DNA of 43,128 nucleotides, from the IMG/VR virus record IMGVR_UViG_3300047994_000120, positions 1-43,128 of that record; one strand, given 5' to 3'. This DNA comes from a virus. Under the pieces are notes generated by a model. It had not been told where the DNA came from, did not search any database, and saw only the letters and a list, made by a program, of their open reading frames with translations. Shown here piece by piece: positions 16,682-24,188 of the stretch. The position numbers and the translations under genes are program-made. How positions within the stretch are numbered: position 1 is the first letter of the stretch; each line of letters starts with the position of its first letter.

Positions 16682-18270
16682 TACGCCGCGTCCTGCAGAC
16701 CTTCGCCGGTGTCATCGAGCGTGGCCGATCCAGCTGGCTTCGGTGCGTTCGGATCCACGCCGTCGCCGAGCTGCAGCTTCGCCAGGGCGGCCGCCAGTTT
16801 GGTCTGATCGCCCAGGCTATTCTGGTCCTTCTTCTTCTGGTCCTCCAGCTCCTGCTGAGCCTGGTCGAACTCCTCCTGAGAGTCGGGAATATCGCAGCCG
16901 ATCTCGCCCAGGATGTTGTGGAAGGCGCGCGCGGCCGTGGCCTTCGTCACCCAGCCTTCCTGTTGCCCGGTGAGGAGCGCGGTAGCAATTCCTTGCAGAA
17001 CCGCCGCGCCCTTCTGCAGATCCTTGACCGCAATCTCGGGAAAGTCGAGCGTGAAACCTCGCTCGATGGTCTTCGGCAACACACCAGTCTGGACCGCTCG
17101 GTCGATCACATAGTTCAGGATCCCCGTCAGCAGCTCATTCATGTTCTTCTGGCGGCCCTTGAACTTCTTCACCGCCGGCGCATTCATTTCCAGTGCGGAG
17201 GCTTTGTTCGCGTCGTCACCATCTGCAAAGAACGTACCAGGCAGCCCGGCGCCTCCCATGCCGTACTTCTTCAGAGCTCCGGCGATCTCCGTCATATCGG
17301 CTCCGTGAAACTCCGGAGTCTTCGGCTCCATCGATACCTTCTCGTTGGTAACGTAGACCCCGCCCTGCTTCGGAGGATTCTTGGTGAGGTTGTCCTTGAA
17401 CTGGTTGACGCTCTTCTCATCGCCACCCGTCAGCACGTAGTGCCAGACCATCGCATTCGTCAGGCGAACCTTGTCCGCGAAGTCGAACATCATCTGGTCG
17501 AACACGTCGATCCAGTCGGCCAGATTGAAGAGCTCGGAGAAGCCGCGGCTCGCAGACTTGGCCTTGTTGATGGTGTGGTAGAAGCACTCACCCTGCAGCG
17601 TACCGAAGGCTGGATCGTTCACGTCCTCGCAGGTGCGAACGATCGGGAGCACCTTGGTTGAGACCTCTCCGATCTCTCGGCGGAGCTGCACACCCCACGG
17701 GAAGCTCAGCGTCGCCGTACCCTGGCTCGTGTCCATCTCGGCGAAGCGGATCCCGTCGATGTTCATCGGATCGACGTAGCCCATGCGCACGAAGCCATCC
17801 GTCTTGCGCTCCGAGAACGGAAGGCAGATCTCGCCGAACGTCGTTAGCTCATCACACCAGATCGGGATCTGCTGGTCGATCTTATTGATCTCGTCATTCC
17901 AGAACTTGTCGACGACGTCCTGCACCTTCGGATCCTTGCACGTCACGCGAACGCCATCGCCCACGGAATAGTCCGTGATGATCTCCACGATCCGCTTGCC
18001 GTAGGGCGTGGTCACGCGCAGGTAGTAGCAAACCTGCTGCATGCGGTCGTGCATCATCGGGTTCAAGTCGCGAAGCGTAGGCAGCGACGTGATGCGGCGG
18101 AAGCCGGCGTCCTCGCCATCACCCGAGGTGAGCGAGAAGAGCTGGGGTGCAACGGCTTCGGCCGCTAGTGCCTTCACCGGGCCCTGGGGAGCGATCGAGA
18201 TGGGCGCGGGCTGCGGTTTGGGCTTGAGCGCCAGGATGGCGGCTTTGAATCCAGACAGGCTTATCGCCAT
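16681..18270 (-). CDS. Portal protein, Mu gp29 / DUF935 type
   Basis: A 529-residue protein following TerL with a short overlap, and starting at an ATG with GGAGG five bases upstream. The clip and wing regions read as in phage portals: RITSLPTLRDLNPMMHDRMQ, YGKRIVEIITDYSVGDGV and WHYVLTGGDEKSVNQFKDNL, with an acidic, Gln-rich C-terminal tail. It forms the dodecameric DNA channel and docks the terminase. The place between gp28-like TerL and F-like protein is the Mu order. The portal call is firm; DUF935 membership is by context. Confidence 0.85.
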   Translation of the reverse strand: MAISLSGFKAAILALKPKPQPAPISIAPQGPVKALAAEAVAPQLFSLTSGDGEDAGFRRITSLPTLRDLNPMMHDRMQQVCYYLRVTTPYGKRIVEIITDYSVGDGVRVTCKDPKVQDVVDKFWNDEINKIDQQIPIWCDELTTFGEICLPFSERKTDGFVRMGYVDPMNIDGIRFAEMDTSQGTATLSFPWGVQLRREIGEVSTKVLPIVRTCEDVNDPAFGTLQGECFYHTINKAKSASRGFSELFNLADWIDVFDQMMFDFADKVRLTNAMVWHYVLTGGDEKSVNQFKDNLTKNPPKQGGVYVTNEKVSMEPKTPEFHGADMTEIAGALKKYGMGGAGLPGTFFADGDDANKASALEMNAPAVKKFKGRQKNMNELLTGILNYVIDRAVQTGVLPKTIERGFTLDFPEIAVKDLQKGAAVLQGIATALLTGQQEGWVTKATAARAFHNILGEIGCDIPDSQEEFDQAQQELEDQKKKDQNSLGDQTKLAAALAKLQLGDGVDPNAPKPAGSATLDDTGEGLQDAA

Positions 18271-19919
18271 GAGTTCCTCCGGCTGGGCTGTACCAGCTCC
18301 CCTCCGCGTTCGTGGCGGCGGGGGTCGAGTCGTGAAAGTGTGCGGGGAGCGGCGTCGCCCATTGAGCGGCCGGAGCTGTCGCGGTTGCCGACCTGGACAT
18401 CGCCGGCAGATGCGGCGGGCTTGAAGGTGTAGTTACGCGCCAGGCCGACAGCTCCCTGCAGGGCGTCCGCGAGATCGTCCTTGATCTTGCCCAGGAAGAG
18501 CAGCTGCGAGATGAGCGTCTTTTGTGTGCCGTCCAGGCAAAACCGGATGGTGCCGTTTTCAACCAGAGGACCCATCGTGGAGATCCGCAGGAACTTGTCG
18601 GTGAGGTTCTTCACGCCCACGACGGAGATGTAGCGCCCGGTTTCGCGACTCTTCTCCTCCAGTGCCTGCTTCAACGCGGCCTGGTAGGCCTGCTCTTCTA
18701 CACCCAGCGCCTGGGGCTTGTCCTGGTCGTAACGATTCAGCAGGAAGTCCAGCTGCTTCGTAAACGGCATCCGGTCCTGCTCGGCGCGGGTGATGAGGAT
18801 GAAGCCCTTCGAGTCAACTCGGATCGTCACGTAGGCGAAGAAGTCAGCCTTCTCCCGAAGTGAGATCGCCGGATCCGCGTAGCTCAGCGTTACGAACTCC
18901 TCGCCGGCCAGCATGCGCATCGCCAGCTCATCTCGCGTGAAGGCGTGCTGGATGATGAAGTTTTCTTTGAAGACCTGGGTGCTCTCGGAGATCGGCAGGT
19001 TGCGGAACTCCTGATTGAACATCACCTCGCCGATGTCTTCGGCCTTCTCCTGGAGACTGGTGATGTCCCACTTGGCGGGCCAGAGAACCGAGCCAGTGGT
19101 GAACTCCTGGTCGACCGCCTCATACGTTCGCTTCTTGAAGCGCTTGAACTCCTCGGGGTTGAGCAGATGCGAGAGCAGCGAGTCGTAATGAAGGATGGTG
19201 CCGATCACGAAGATCTGGCAGCCCTTCCCTAGATTCATCACCGTACCCTTGAACCAGCGGAGCAACGCCTCGCGAGTGTCAGGGTTGGCTACGCCCTCTT
19301 CCGTCTCCAGATCGTCGGCGATGACCAGGTCAGGACGCCACGCCCGATAGCGCAGACCACGCAAGCTCTGCCCAGCTCCGCGAGCGCTGAGCGAGATCTC
19401 GGTGGTGGTGCGGATGTCATTGATGTCCCACTTCTTGTCCCCGACCAGGTCGCCGAACTCCTGGCGAAGATCGTCATTCAGTTCCAGCTCGGCCTTCACG
19501 GCCGCCATCTGCAAAGCAGCCTGGTTCTGCGTGTCCGAGATGATGATAATGAAGCGCCGAAGCTTGTAGCAGATGCAATACAGAACGAAGATGACGGAGA
19601 CGATGGTGGACTTGGCATGCTCGCGCGGCGCGGCGATCGCGGCCAGCTGCTCAGTCAGCAGCATCTCGTACAGCTCAGCGTGGAACTGTGCCGGGGAGAT
19701 GAATTCGCCGGTCTCCTGATTCTTCATCAGGTGCGAGCAGTACTTTACGGCGAAGTCGGAGACGTCCTTCGAAACCTCGAAGGCAGCGGCCAGCAGATCC
19801 TTCTCTGGGATGAGCCGGCGCTTCGCACGCGCGACGACGCCGAAGGCCGCCCGCAGCTGCTCACGGTTGGCCTCAAGCTGTTGCTTGTGCGATTTGTCTT
19901 GCGAACGCTTCAGCGCCAT
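18261..19919 (-). CDS. Terminase large subunit, Mu gp28 type
   Basis: This 552-residue protein is the DNA-packaging motor and headful nuclease. The ATP-binding region has APREHAKST as a deviant Walker A and LVIADDLE as Walker B, the form typical of Mu gp28-like enzymes. The C-terminal RNase H-like nuclease shows SYADPA, then LGVEEQAYQ, with a further DDL.DAL segment near the end. The frame opens a little upstream at a TTG, but the ATG at 19919 with AAGAG seven bases before it is preferred. It overlaps the gp27-like gene by about 47 bases. The last ~50 residues are basic and Ser/Arg-rich and may be dispensable. Confidence 0.92.
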   Translation of the reverse strand: MALKRSQDKSHKQQLEANREQLRAAFGVVARAKRRLIPEKDLLAAAFEVSKDVSDFAVKYCSHLMKNQETGEFISPAQFHAELYEMLLTEQLAAIAAPREHAKSTIVSVIFVLYCICYKLRRFIIIISDTQNQAALQMAAVKAELELNDDLRQEFGDLVGDKKWDINDIRTTTEISLSARGAGQSLRGLRYRAWRPDLVIADDLETEEGVANPDTREALLRWFKGTVMNLGKGCQIFVIGTILHYDSLLSHLLNPEEFKRFKKRTYEAVDQEFTTGSVLWPAKWDITSLQEKAEDIGEVMFNQEFRNLPISESTQVFKENFIIQHAFTRDELAMRMLAGEEFVTLSYADPAISLREKADFFAYVTIRVDSKGFILITRAEQDRMPFTKQLDFLLNRYDQDKPQALGVEEQAYQAALKQALEEKSRETGRYISVVGVKNLTDKFLRISTMGPLVENGTIRFCLDGTQKTLISQLLFLGKIKDDLADALQGAVGLARNYTFKPAASAGDVQVGNRDSSGRSMGDAAPRTLSRLDPRRHERGGELVQPSRRNSWR

Positions 19920-20637
19920 GAGCAATCTCTTCGATCAGTTCGTTCTTGATGGGTTCCAGCACGCCCCGTAGAGCCTTGCGTGTATTCAGCTTCTTCAAAA
20001 CATCCTGGGCGGCGAGCATGTAGATCTCGCGGGGGTTGCCGGCCTCGGCCTCGAAGCGGGCCTTGTCGGCGTCAGCCTTGGCGATCTCCGCCGCGACCTT
20101 CTGCTGCTGTAGCTGCACCCGCTGCAGGCGCATGAGGACCAGGCTCACGTTGTTCAGCGCCGAGGCCATGCCGATCCGGTTGCCATCACTGGCCGTCCGG
20201 ATCATCCCGAAGACCTCGCGGGTCATGGCGTTCATCACGGCGTCGTTCATGCCCTCGATCTTCAGCTCGCCAAGCTTCTCGATGAACTCCTGCGCCGCAT
20301 TACCGTCGTCGATGACTTCCTCACGCGCCTCTGCCACCTTCGCGTGATACCAGTTGTGGAGTGTGCTCTTCGAGAGCTTCATCTCCGGGAAGAGCTCCAG
20401 CGTCTCCAGCGGCAGAGCTTCCCAGTCGATGAATCCGCCCTTGTCCTTCGCCCAGTCTTTTGAATACGGCTTGGCTGAGCGCGCCTCCAGTTGCTGCCAG
20501 GTCAAGCCCTCGGGGCCGTTCCGCAGGAAGCGGATGGCGTCGTGGATCGCTTCCGGCAGCCGATCGATGTTGAAGGGCTGATGCGTCTGCCTGGGCTCAC
20601 CGGTCTTCGGGCGGGGCTTACGTTCTGTTTTGGCCAT
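19873..20637 (-). CDS. Terminase small subunit-like protein, Mu gp27 / DUF3486
   Basis: A 254-residue protein, basic at its N-terminus (KTERKPRPKTGEPRQ), then INRLPE-like NIDRLPEAIHDAIRFL and a helix-turn-helix region with LSKSTLHNWYHAKV. This matches the DUF3486 family that includes Mu gp27, always next to the gp28-like terminase. The middle and C-terminal parts are long helices (LMRLQRVQLQQQKVAAEIAK), as expected for an oligomerising DNA-recognition subunit. It probably recognises the packaging site near the phage left end and hands DNA to TerL. Confidence 0.85.
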   Translation of the reverse strand: MAKTERKPRPKTGEPRQTHQPFNIDRLPEAIHDAIRFLRNGPEGLTWQQLEARSAKPYSKDWAKDKGGFIDWEALPLETLELFPEMKLSKSTLHNWYHAKVAEAREEVIDDGNAAQEFIEKLGELKIEGMNDAVMNAMTREVFGMIRTASDGNRIGMASALNNVSLVLMRLQRVQLQQQKVAAEIAKADADKARFEAEAGNPREIYMLAAQDVLKKLNTRKALRGVLEPIKNELIEEIAHGAEAFARQIAQATA

Positions 20638-20957
20638 TAGAGGAAGCTCACGGCGGGGTGGTGGGTCAACTCGTCGGCCAAGTCCTGGCCCTCGGGACAG
20701 ATTTCGATACGGTAGAGCATCACCCGCCGCGTGACCTGGTTCCGCTCCTGCTCAAACTTCACCCAGTTGCGGCCCTGCATATCCTGCAGGATCGTGACCA
20801 CGTCTTTCATCTCGCAGTCCCAACCGTTCGACTGCAGAGCCGCGCATACCTGCAGATCGTCCAGGCGAGATCCCTGGGCGAGGTGCCGCCCGGCAAGGAT
20901 CGTCAGAACCTCACCGCGAAAGCGGCTCTTTTTGCGCGTGCTCCATTCGGACATCAT
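20637..20957 (-). CDS. Winged-helix-like protein, Mu gp26 position
   Basis: A 106-residue protein whose stop abuts the gp27-like start. The pattern (GEVLTILAGRHL… DLQVCAALQSNGWDCEMKDVVTILQDM… VMLYRIEICPEGQDLAD) suggests a winged helix with a beta wing. Small proteins of this type lie in the same place in Mu-like genomes (gp26 region). The function is unknown; a packaging or regulatory role is inferred. There are two adjacent ATG codons; the first overlaps the previous stop. Confidence 0.6.
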   Translation of the reverse strand: MMSEWSTRKKSRFRGEVLTILAGRHLAQGSRLDDLQVCAALQSNGWDCEMKDVVTILQDMQGRNWVKFEQERNQVTRRVMLYRIEICPEGQDLADELTHHPAVSFL

Positions 20958-21472
20958 GCTTCGTCATCTCCCTCGTCGGCGGCGGGCTCGGCTGGCCGGT
21001 TGATTCCCATCTTGTCTTCCAGGCGTTCCAATGCCCGGTCCTGCGCGTGCAGCTTCCTTAGAACTCGCTTGCTCTGCTGTACCCCTGTCGAGATCAGGAT
21101 CTGGAGCGCCTCAAATTGACGATCATCCTTGGCTGCTGCCGTCTCGGCCGCCGTGGCCAGCCGTTCCTGCTGGGTGGACATCCGGTCGATCGCCGCAGAC
21201 ATCAGCGCGTCCGACTTCTCCCTGGCGCGGATGGAGGCGACGGCGATATTGTTCAGCACGTAGAGAAAGCCTCCAGCCAGGAGCGCCTGCGGTCCCCAGG
21301 CCCTCAAGAGCGACGACCAGGTCTCCGGGTCCGACCGCAGCAGCTCCACGACCGCCAGGACAAAGGAGCCGCCCCCGATGAAGGCCGTACCCTTCAAAGC
21401 GAATTTGCCGAGCTGCGCAATCGGCGAAGGTGATTCCCCAGTCGGGGCCGAATTTAGGTTCAAGAACGTCAT
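20954..21472 (-). CDS. Membrane protein with coiled coil, lysis-accessory candidate
   Basis: A 172-residue protein with two hydrophobic segments (about residues 27-45 and 60-77, the second with LLAGGFLYVLNNIAVASI) followed by a long polar helix rich in Gln, Ala, Arg and Glu up to residue ~155. The ATG overlaps the stop of the holin-like gene (ATGA). It could be a spanin- or holin-associated protein, or the equivalent of Mu gp25 (DUF2730), which also combines a membrane segment and coiled coil before gp26/gp27. I favour the second because of the order. Confidence 0.55.
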   Translation of the reverse strand: MTFLNLNSAPTGESPSPIAQLGKFALKGTAFIGGGSFVLAVVELLRSDPETWSSLLRAWGPQALLAGGFLYVLNNIAVASIRAREKSDALMSAAIDRMSTQQERLATAAETAAAKDDRQFEALQILISTGVQQSKRVLRKLHAQDRALERLEDKMGINRPAEPAADEGDDEA

Positions 21473-21828
21473 TTAGCCGGCGTCTCCTTCTGGATCTCGT
21501 CGACCAGTTGCCCGGCGTCCGTCACCAGCGCGATCCCCGCAACGCCCGCCAGCTTCGAATTCTTGCCCAGGACAGCCTTACCCAGGACAGCCGTGTCCGT
21601 CAGCACCTCCAACACCTGCGCCTGGTGCGCCGCCAGGGCGGAGCGGAAGCTCGCTGCGAACAGCCCGAGGGCGACCAGGGCGACCGTCGATGCCGTCGTC
21701 GGGGTGAGCTTCCCGAAGAACACCAGGATGCCCGTTACGGCGATCACCAGGACGGCCACCAGGTACGTCTTTTTCCCTGCGAGCGCCGCCCGAAGGGCAG
21801 CTACCAGGAATCCGAGGGTGTTTCTCAT
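21469..21828 (-). CDS. Holin-like membrane protein
   Basis: A 119-residue protein with one strong transmembrane segment (TYLVAVLVIAVTGILVFFG, about residues 21-39) and a second hydrophobic stretch (STVALVALGLFAASF, 46-60), then an amphipathic Ala/Leu-rich tail. Size, two membrane segments and closeness to the endolysin point to a holin, which would form the inner-membrane lesion at lysis. No sequence family is recognised, so this is a positional and topological call. Confidence 0.55.
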   Translation of the reverse strand: MRNTLGFLVAALRAALAGKKTYLVAVLVIAVTGILVFFGKLTPTTASTVALVALGLFAASFRSALAAHQAQVLEVLTDTAVLGKAVLGKNSKLAGVAGIALVTDAGQLVDEIQKETPAK

Positions 21829-21897
21829 GCTGCAACCGCTTTCTGCGACGGGCCGCCGTCGCGCGTAAATAGGTCTGTCAGGGCTGGCGCACCTTAT

Positions 21898-22143
21898 CTA
21901 GGTACTCAGCGACACCCCGTTCGCCACGAGCGCGTCCTTGATCTTCGACTCAGCAACACTTTTCATCCCGAACGGGGCATGTGTGACCTCGATGCTCAGG
22001 ACGGATCCGTCGAAGCTCCAGTTCGCCTCCGCGCCGGCCTTTTTGATGACCCCGCCTTTGCCGTCCAGGCTGATCCCTTCGGCTGCCCGGAACTTTTCCG
22101 CCAGCCCGTCAAACTGCTCTTGCGTCAATTTCGCTGTAATCAC
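21898..22143 (-). CDS. Small hypothetical protein
   Basis: An 81-residue protein starting at a GTG that overlaps the previous stop (GTGA) and has GGAGG five bases upstream; an ATG further upstream in the same frame lies inside the previous gene and is less likely. The sequence (LTQEQFDGLAEKFRAAEG… NWSFDGSVLSIEVTHAP) looks like a small alpha/beta domain. Similar short proteins occur in lysis regions of many phages, without known function. Confidence 0.6.
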   Translation of the reverse strand: MITAKLTQEQFDGLAEKFRAAEGISLDGKGGVIKKAGAEANWSFDGSVLSIEVTHAPFGMKSVAESKIKDALVANGVSLST

Positions 22144-22361
22144 TTCAACCTCCGGCCGTTGCCGATATGCCACTCTGTGCAGCTGCTGCATGGGTACGTC
22201 TCCAGCCAGCAGGTTCGCTTTATCGTTCCTTCAGCCCGTATCCGCTTCAGGTCTGCCTCGGCGGCAGCTTCGGACGGATAGGGATCCTTCCCCGCGCACT
22301 CAGCCGCCCAGCGCCGCTCGTCGACAACGTTCACGACTGGCGACCGAGAAAGCTGAGACAT
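22140..22361 (-). CDS. Small Cys-containing hypothetical protein
   Basis: A 73-residue protein with a terminal motif TCWLETYPCSSCTEWHIG. The three cysteines and one histidine could hold a zinc ion. An AAGGAAAGG stretch lies before the ATG. The pattern Y.C..C..WHiG is common in small phage proteins of unknown function. It is co-transcribed with the lysis genes. Confidence 0.6.
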   Translation of the reverse strand: MSQLSRSPVVNVVDERRWAAECAGKDPYPSEAAAEADLKRIRAEGTIKRTCWLETYPCSSCTEWHIGNGRRLK

Positions 22362-22378
22362 AGAGCCTTTCCTTCTGG

Positions 22379-22408
22379 GGCCGGAGATCGTGGTTGCGAT
22401 CCCCGGCC
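22379..22408 (-). other. Hairpin in the lysis operon
   Basis: An inverted repeat with 12-position arms and one mismatch (GGCCGGAGATCG / CGATCCCCGGCC) and a 6-base loop lies between two minus-strand genes, about 20 bases upstream of the ATG at 22361. No T-tract follows on either strand, so it is probably not a strong terminator. It may slow transcription or set relative expression of the genes on each side. Confidence 0.45.
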
Positions 22409-22460
22409 GAGCCCGCTACATCCGACCGATGCCCATGAGGCGCGGCCGAGCTTCATCCCG

Positions 22461-22628
22461 TTACACCATCCGGTCAACGACGGCCTCGAAGGCCGAGTCT
22501 TCCAGCTCCTTTAGCCAGGCGTCGCGCTCATCATGCGTGAACACCAGCTCGTTACCCTTGGCGTCAACGCATGCCTTGCCGCGTTCTGCCTGGCACTTCG
22601 GGCAGCCGACCGTGAGCGACTTCCCCAC
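22461..22628 (-). CDS. Small phage zinc-finger protein
   Basis: A 55-residue protein starting at a GTG nine bases after the previous stop, with AAAGG upstream. It has CPKC, then GKAC and a following HDER, the C-x2-C…G-x2-C…H..R arrangement of the small phage zinc-finger proteins common in siphophage genomes. The longer open frame upstream overlaps the exported-protein gene and is not needed. It probably binds nucleic acid or a protein partner; function unknown. Confidence 0.6.
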   Translation of the reverse strand: MGKSLTVGCPKCQAERGKACVDAKGNELVFTHDERDAWLKELEDSAFEAVVDRMV

Positions 22629-22636
22629 GGCGGCCT

Positions 22637-23146
22637 TTACTTGCCCCAGCCGACCAGCAGGCCAATGACCGGCTGGTAGCCAGAGCCCGAGTTGACGGAC
22701 GACTTGAGCACTCGCGCCGTAGGCATCAGGTACCATGCACCGCCGTCCTTACTGGTTCGGAATTTGAAAGGGACTCCCACGCCGGTCGAACAGGCCCAGC
22801 CCGTATTCGTTCCGGTGTAGGAGATGCCCGCCGCAGTTGGCACAAAGATCGAGAAGCCGTCGATCGTGGCTACTCGCTGGGCGATGCCGATGGCGACGTT
22901 CGTCGTCACAGTGAAAGGCTTGGTCGTTGCCGGCAACGCGTCGATCATCGTGAAGGCGTAGGTGCCCGAGGCGTTGACCTGCTTGGCGTACAGCGCCGAA
23001 CCAGCGAAGGCCGGGCTCGCACCCGCACTATAGGAAGCGCCGCCGAGGTAGAGGTTCGAGACGTCCTGAGCGGCCGCATACTGGGGGCCGCAACTGGAAG
23101 CGAGGGCTGCGATGAAGAGCAGCGAAATACGGAGTAGACGGTGCAT
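22637..23146 (-). CDS. Exported protein, candidate lipoprotein or spanin partner
   Basis: A 169-residue protein whose ATG at 23146 follows GGAGGTACC exactly. The N-terminus (MHRLLRISLLFIAALASSC) is a signal peptide. The Cys after LASS may be a lipobox (weak, Ala-Ser-Ser-Cys), or cleavage may follow AAA before Gln. The rest is Ser/Gly/Thr-rich beta sequence ending PVIGLLVGWGK. It lies in the lysis module, where an outer-membrane spanin lipoprotein would be expected, but 169 beta-rich residues is not a typical o-spanin. It resembles the exported fibre-like proteins at 38951-42748 in composition. Confidence 0.65.
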   Translation of the reverse strand: MHRLLRISLLFIAALASSCGPQYAAAQDVSNLYLGGASYSAGASPAFAGSALYAKQVNASGTYAFTMIDALPATTKPFTVTTNVAIGIAQRVATIDGFSIFVPTAAGISYTGTNTGWACSTGVGVPFKFRTSKDGGAWYLMPTARVLKSSVNSGSGYQPVIGLLVGWGK

Positions 23147-23180
23147 GGTACCTCCAGCCGGATCGCCGGCGCGATTTTGT

Positions 23181-23357
23181 TCAGGAAGACGTTGCATCCT
23201 GAAGAGCTTTGGACTGGTCGCCGTGGAGAAGAAAGGAGTCGCCGGAGATCATCCTGACTACCGTCCCCCAGGCAACGACCTCGAAGGACTCGACATGGTC
23301 GGGGTTCACGTAGACCCTGCGAGGGCTCATCGCCGGTAGCTCCAGAAACCTGACCAT
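23181..23357 (-). CDS. FlbD-like small protein
   Basis: A 58-residue protein (MVRFLELPAMSPRRVYVNPD…) with an AGGAG seven bases before the ATG and the endolysin stop just upstream. The sequence VYVNPDHVESFEVVAWGTVV followed by MISGDSFLLHGD follows the pattern of FlbD (…LNpd.Ie.ie..pdT.i.l.nG..y.V.e). FlbD-like domains are found in flagellar operons and as small stand-alone phage proteins. Its role in a lysis operon is unknown. Confidence 0.55.
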   Translation of the reverse strand: MVRFLELPAMSPRRVYVNPDHVESFEVVAWGTVVRMISGDSFLLHGDQSKALQDATSS

Positions 23358-23365
23358 CGCCACTC

Positions 23366-23914
23366 CTAGGCTTCGTTCGTCGAGAGCGGTGAGCCGTTGG
23401 CGGCCAACAGGACGGGCTGGCCGGCGGGATTGACTTCGCTGGGCCAGCGGATCGCCACACACCGCGCCTTGGCAACACGCGTGATGCAGACCGAGTCCGA
23501 CTGGTTCCCACCGAGGACGTGATACGCATCAGCATCTTCGGCGACGTAAAAGCCGACATGGCCGCCGCCGAGCCGCTGGAAGACAAGCACCGCACCAGGC
23601 ACACCCTTCGTCAGGGCCTGCCCCCAGCCGCGCCAGTTGAGCGCGCCGAGGCTCTGATCGCCGGGCGTATGGAAGCCCGCCTTGGTCATCACCTCGTCAG
23701 CGAACAGCCCACACCACGGAATGGTGTGGGCGTTCGTGAAGTACTTGGCGATCCATCCGCCCAGGGACTTGGCCCAGCCCACGATCTTCGCGTTGTCACG
23801 AATCTCCTGGTCGCCGATCTCGGCGCGAGCGATGGCCATCCAGGCAGGTTCTCCTGGTGCGGGTTGCCGCAGGTCAATCGAGGTAGGGGTTGGGCCGGTA
23901 ACTACGGGTGCCAT
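23366..23914 (-). CDS. Endolysin, CHAP/NlpC-P60-like (TIGR02594 type)
   Basis: A 182-residue cell-wall peptidase and the first gene of the late operon. The catalytic set is visible: Cys68 in TIPWCGLFAD, His119 in GGGHVGFY and Asn137 in LGGNQSD, with NWRGWG and PGAVLVFQR between, the TIGR02594/CHAP layout. It would cut peptide bonds in peptidoglycan. There is no signal peptide, so it should depend on the holin-like protein for release. The ATG at 23914 has AGGAGAG six bases upstream. It follows the non-coding control segment directly, so it probably leads the late transcript. Confidence 0.88.
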   Translation of the reverse strand: MAPVVTGPTPTSIDLRQPAPGEPAWMAIARAEIGDQEIRDNAKIVGWAKSLGGWIAKYFTNAHTIPWCGLFADEVMTKAGFHTPGDQSLGALNWRGWGQALTKGVPGAVLVFQRLGGGHVGFYVAEDADAYHVLGGNQSDSVCITRVAKARCVAIRWPSEVNPAGQPVLLAANGSPLSTNEA

Positions 23915-23953
23915 CGCATCTCTCCTGGGCGCTCACGCTGGGCCGGTTGAGTT

Positions 23954-23984
23954 GCCGCGTTCCGGTATCTAATCGGAACGCGGC
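23954..23984. promoter_or_regulatory. Perfect 11-bp inverted repeat upstream of the late operon
   Basis: Arms GCCGCGTTCCG and CGGAACGCGGC pair perfectly around a 9-base spacer (GTATCTAAT). It lies about 40 bases before the endolysin ATG and after the lysogeny-operon terminator. Neither strand has a T-tract next to it, so a terminator is unlikely. It could be an operator for a late regulator or a 5' leader hairpin of the late transcript. Confidence 0.55.
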
Positions 23985-24140
23985 TTCTCGGTCGCCTGCT
24001 CTGGCTGTGAGTCCACTTTCCTTTCGTGACCGATCGGTGTAGTGGGTGCTTAGGTTGGAGAGTAGGGTTGCGGCCGCCGCGCCCGAGGCGCAGCCGCGAC
24101 ACATGAATCACCCGCCGTAATTGACGTACTTACAAACAAG
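23985..24140. other. Non-coding control segment before the late operon
   Basis: This stretch has no convincing gene. It lies between the terminator of the lysogeny operon and the late-operon inverted repeat, so it should contain the leftward late promoter. I found no good sigma70 -35/-10 pair on the minus strand, which would be expected if an activator is needed, as with Mu late promoters. Confidence 0.45.
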
Positions 24141-24170
24141 AGAGCCCGAAGCTCTAAGGCTTCGGGCTCT
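24141..24170 (-). terminator. Rho-independent terminator of the lysogeny operon
   Basis: A perfect 12-bp stem (AGAGCCCGAAGC / GCTTCGGGCTCT) with a 6-base loop lies 19 bases after the methylase stop. On the minus strand it is followed by CTTGTTTGT. It separates repressor-operon transcription from the late operon, so the two can be controlled independently. Confidence 0.85.
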
Positions 24171-24188
24171 GGTCTGTGAAAGAGCGTA

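Noticed and set aside
23902-24111. Short minus-strand frames in the control segment before the late operon
   Set aside because: They are Arg/Ser-rich, have no ribosome site or domain pattern, and cross the perfect inverted repeat.
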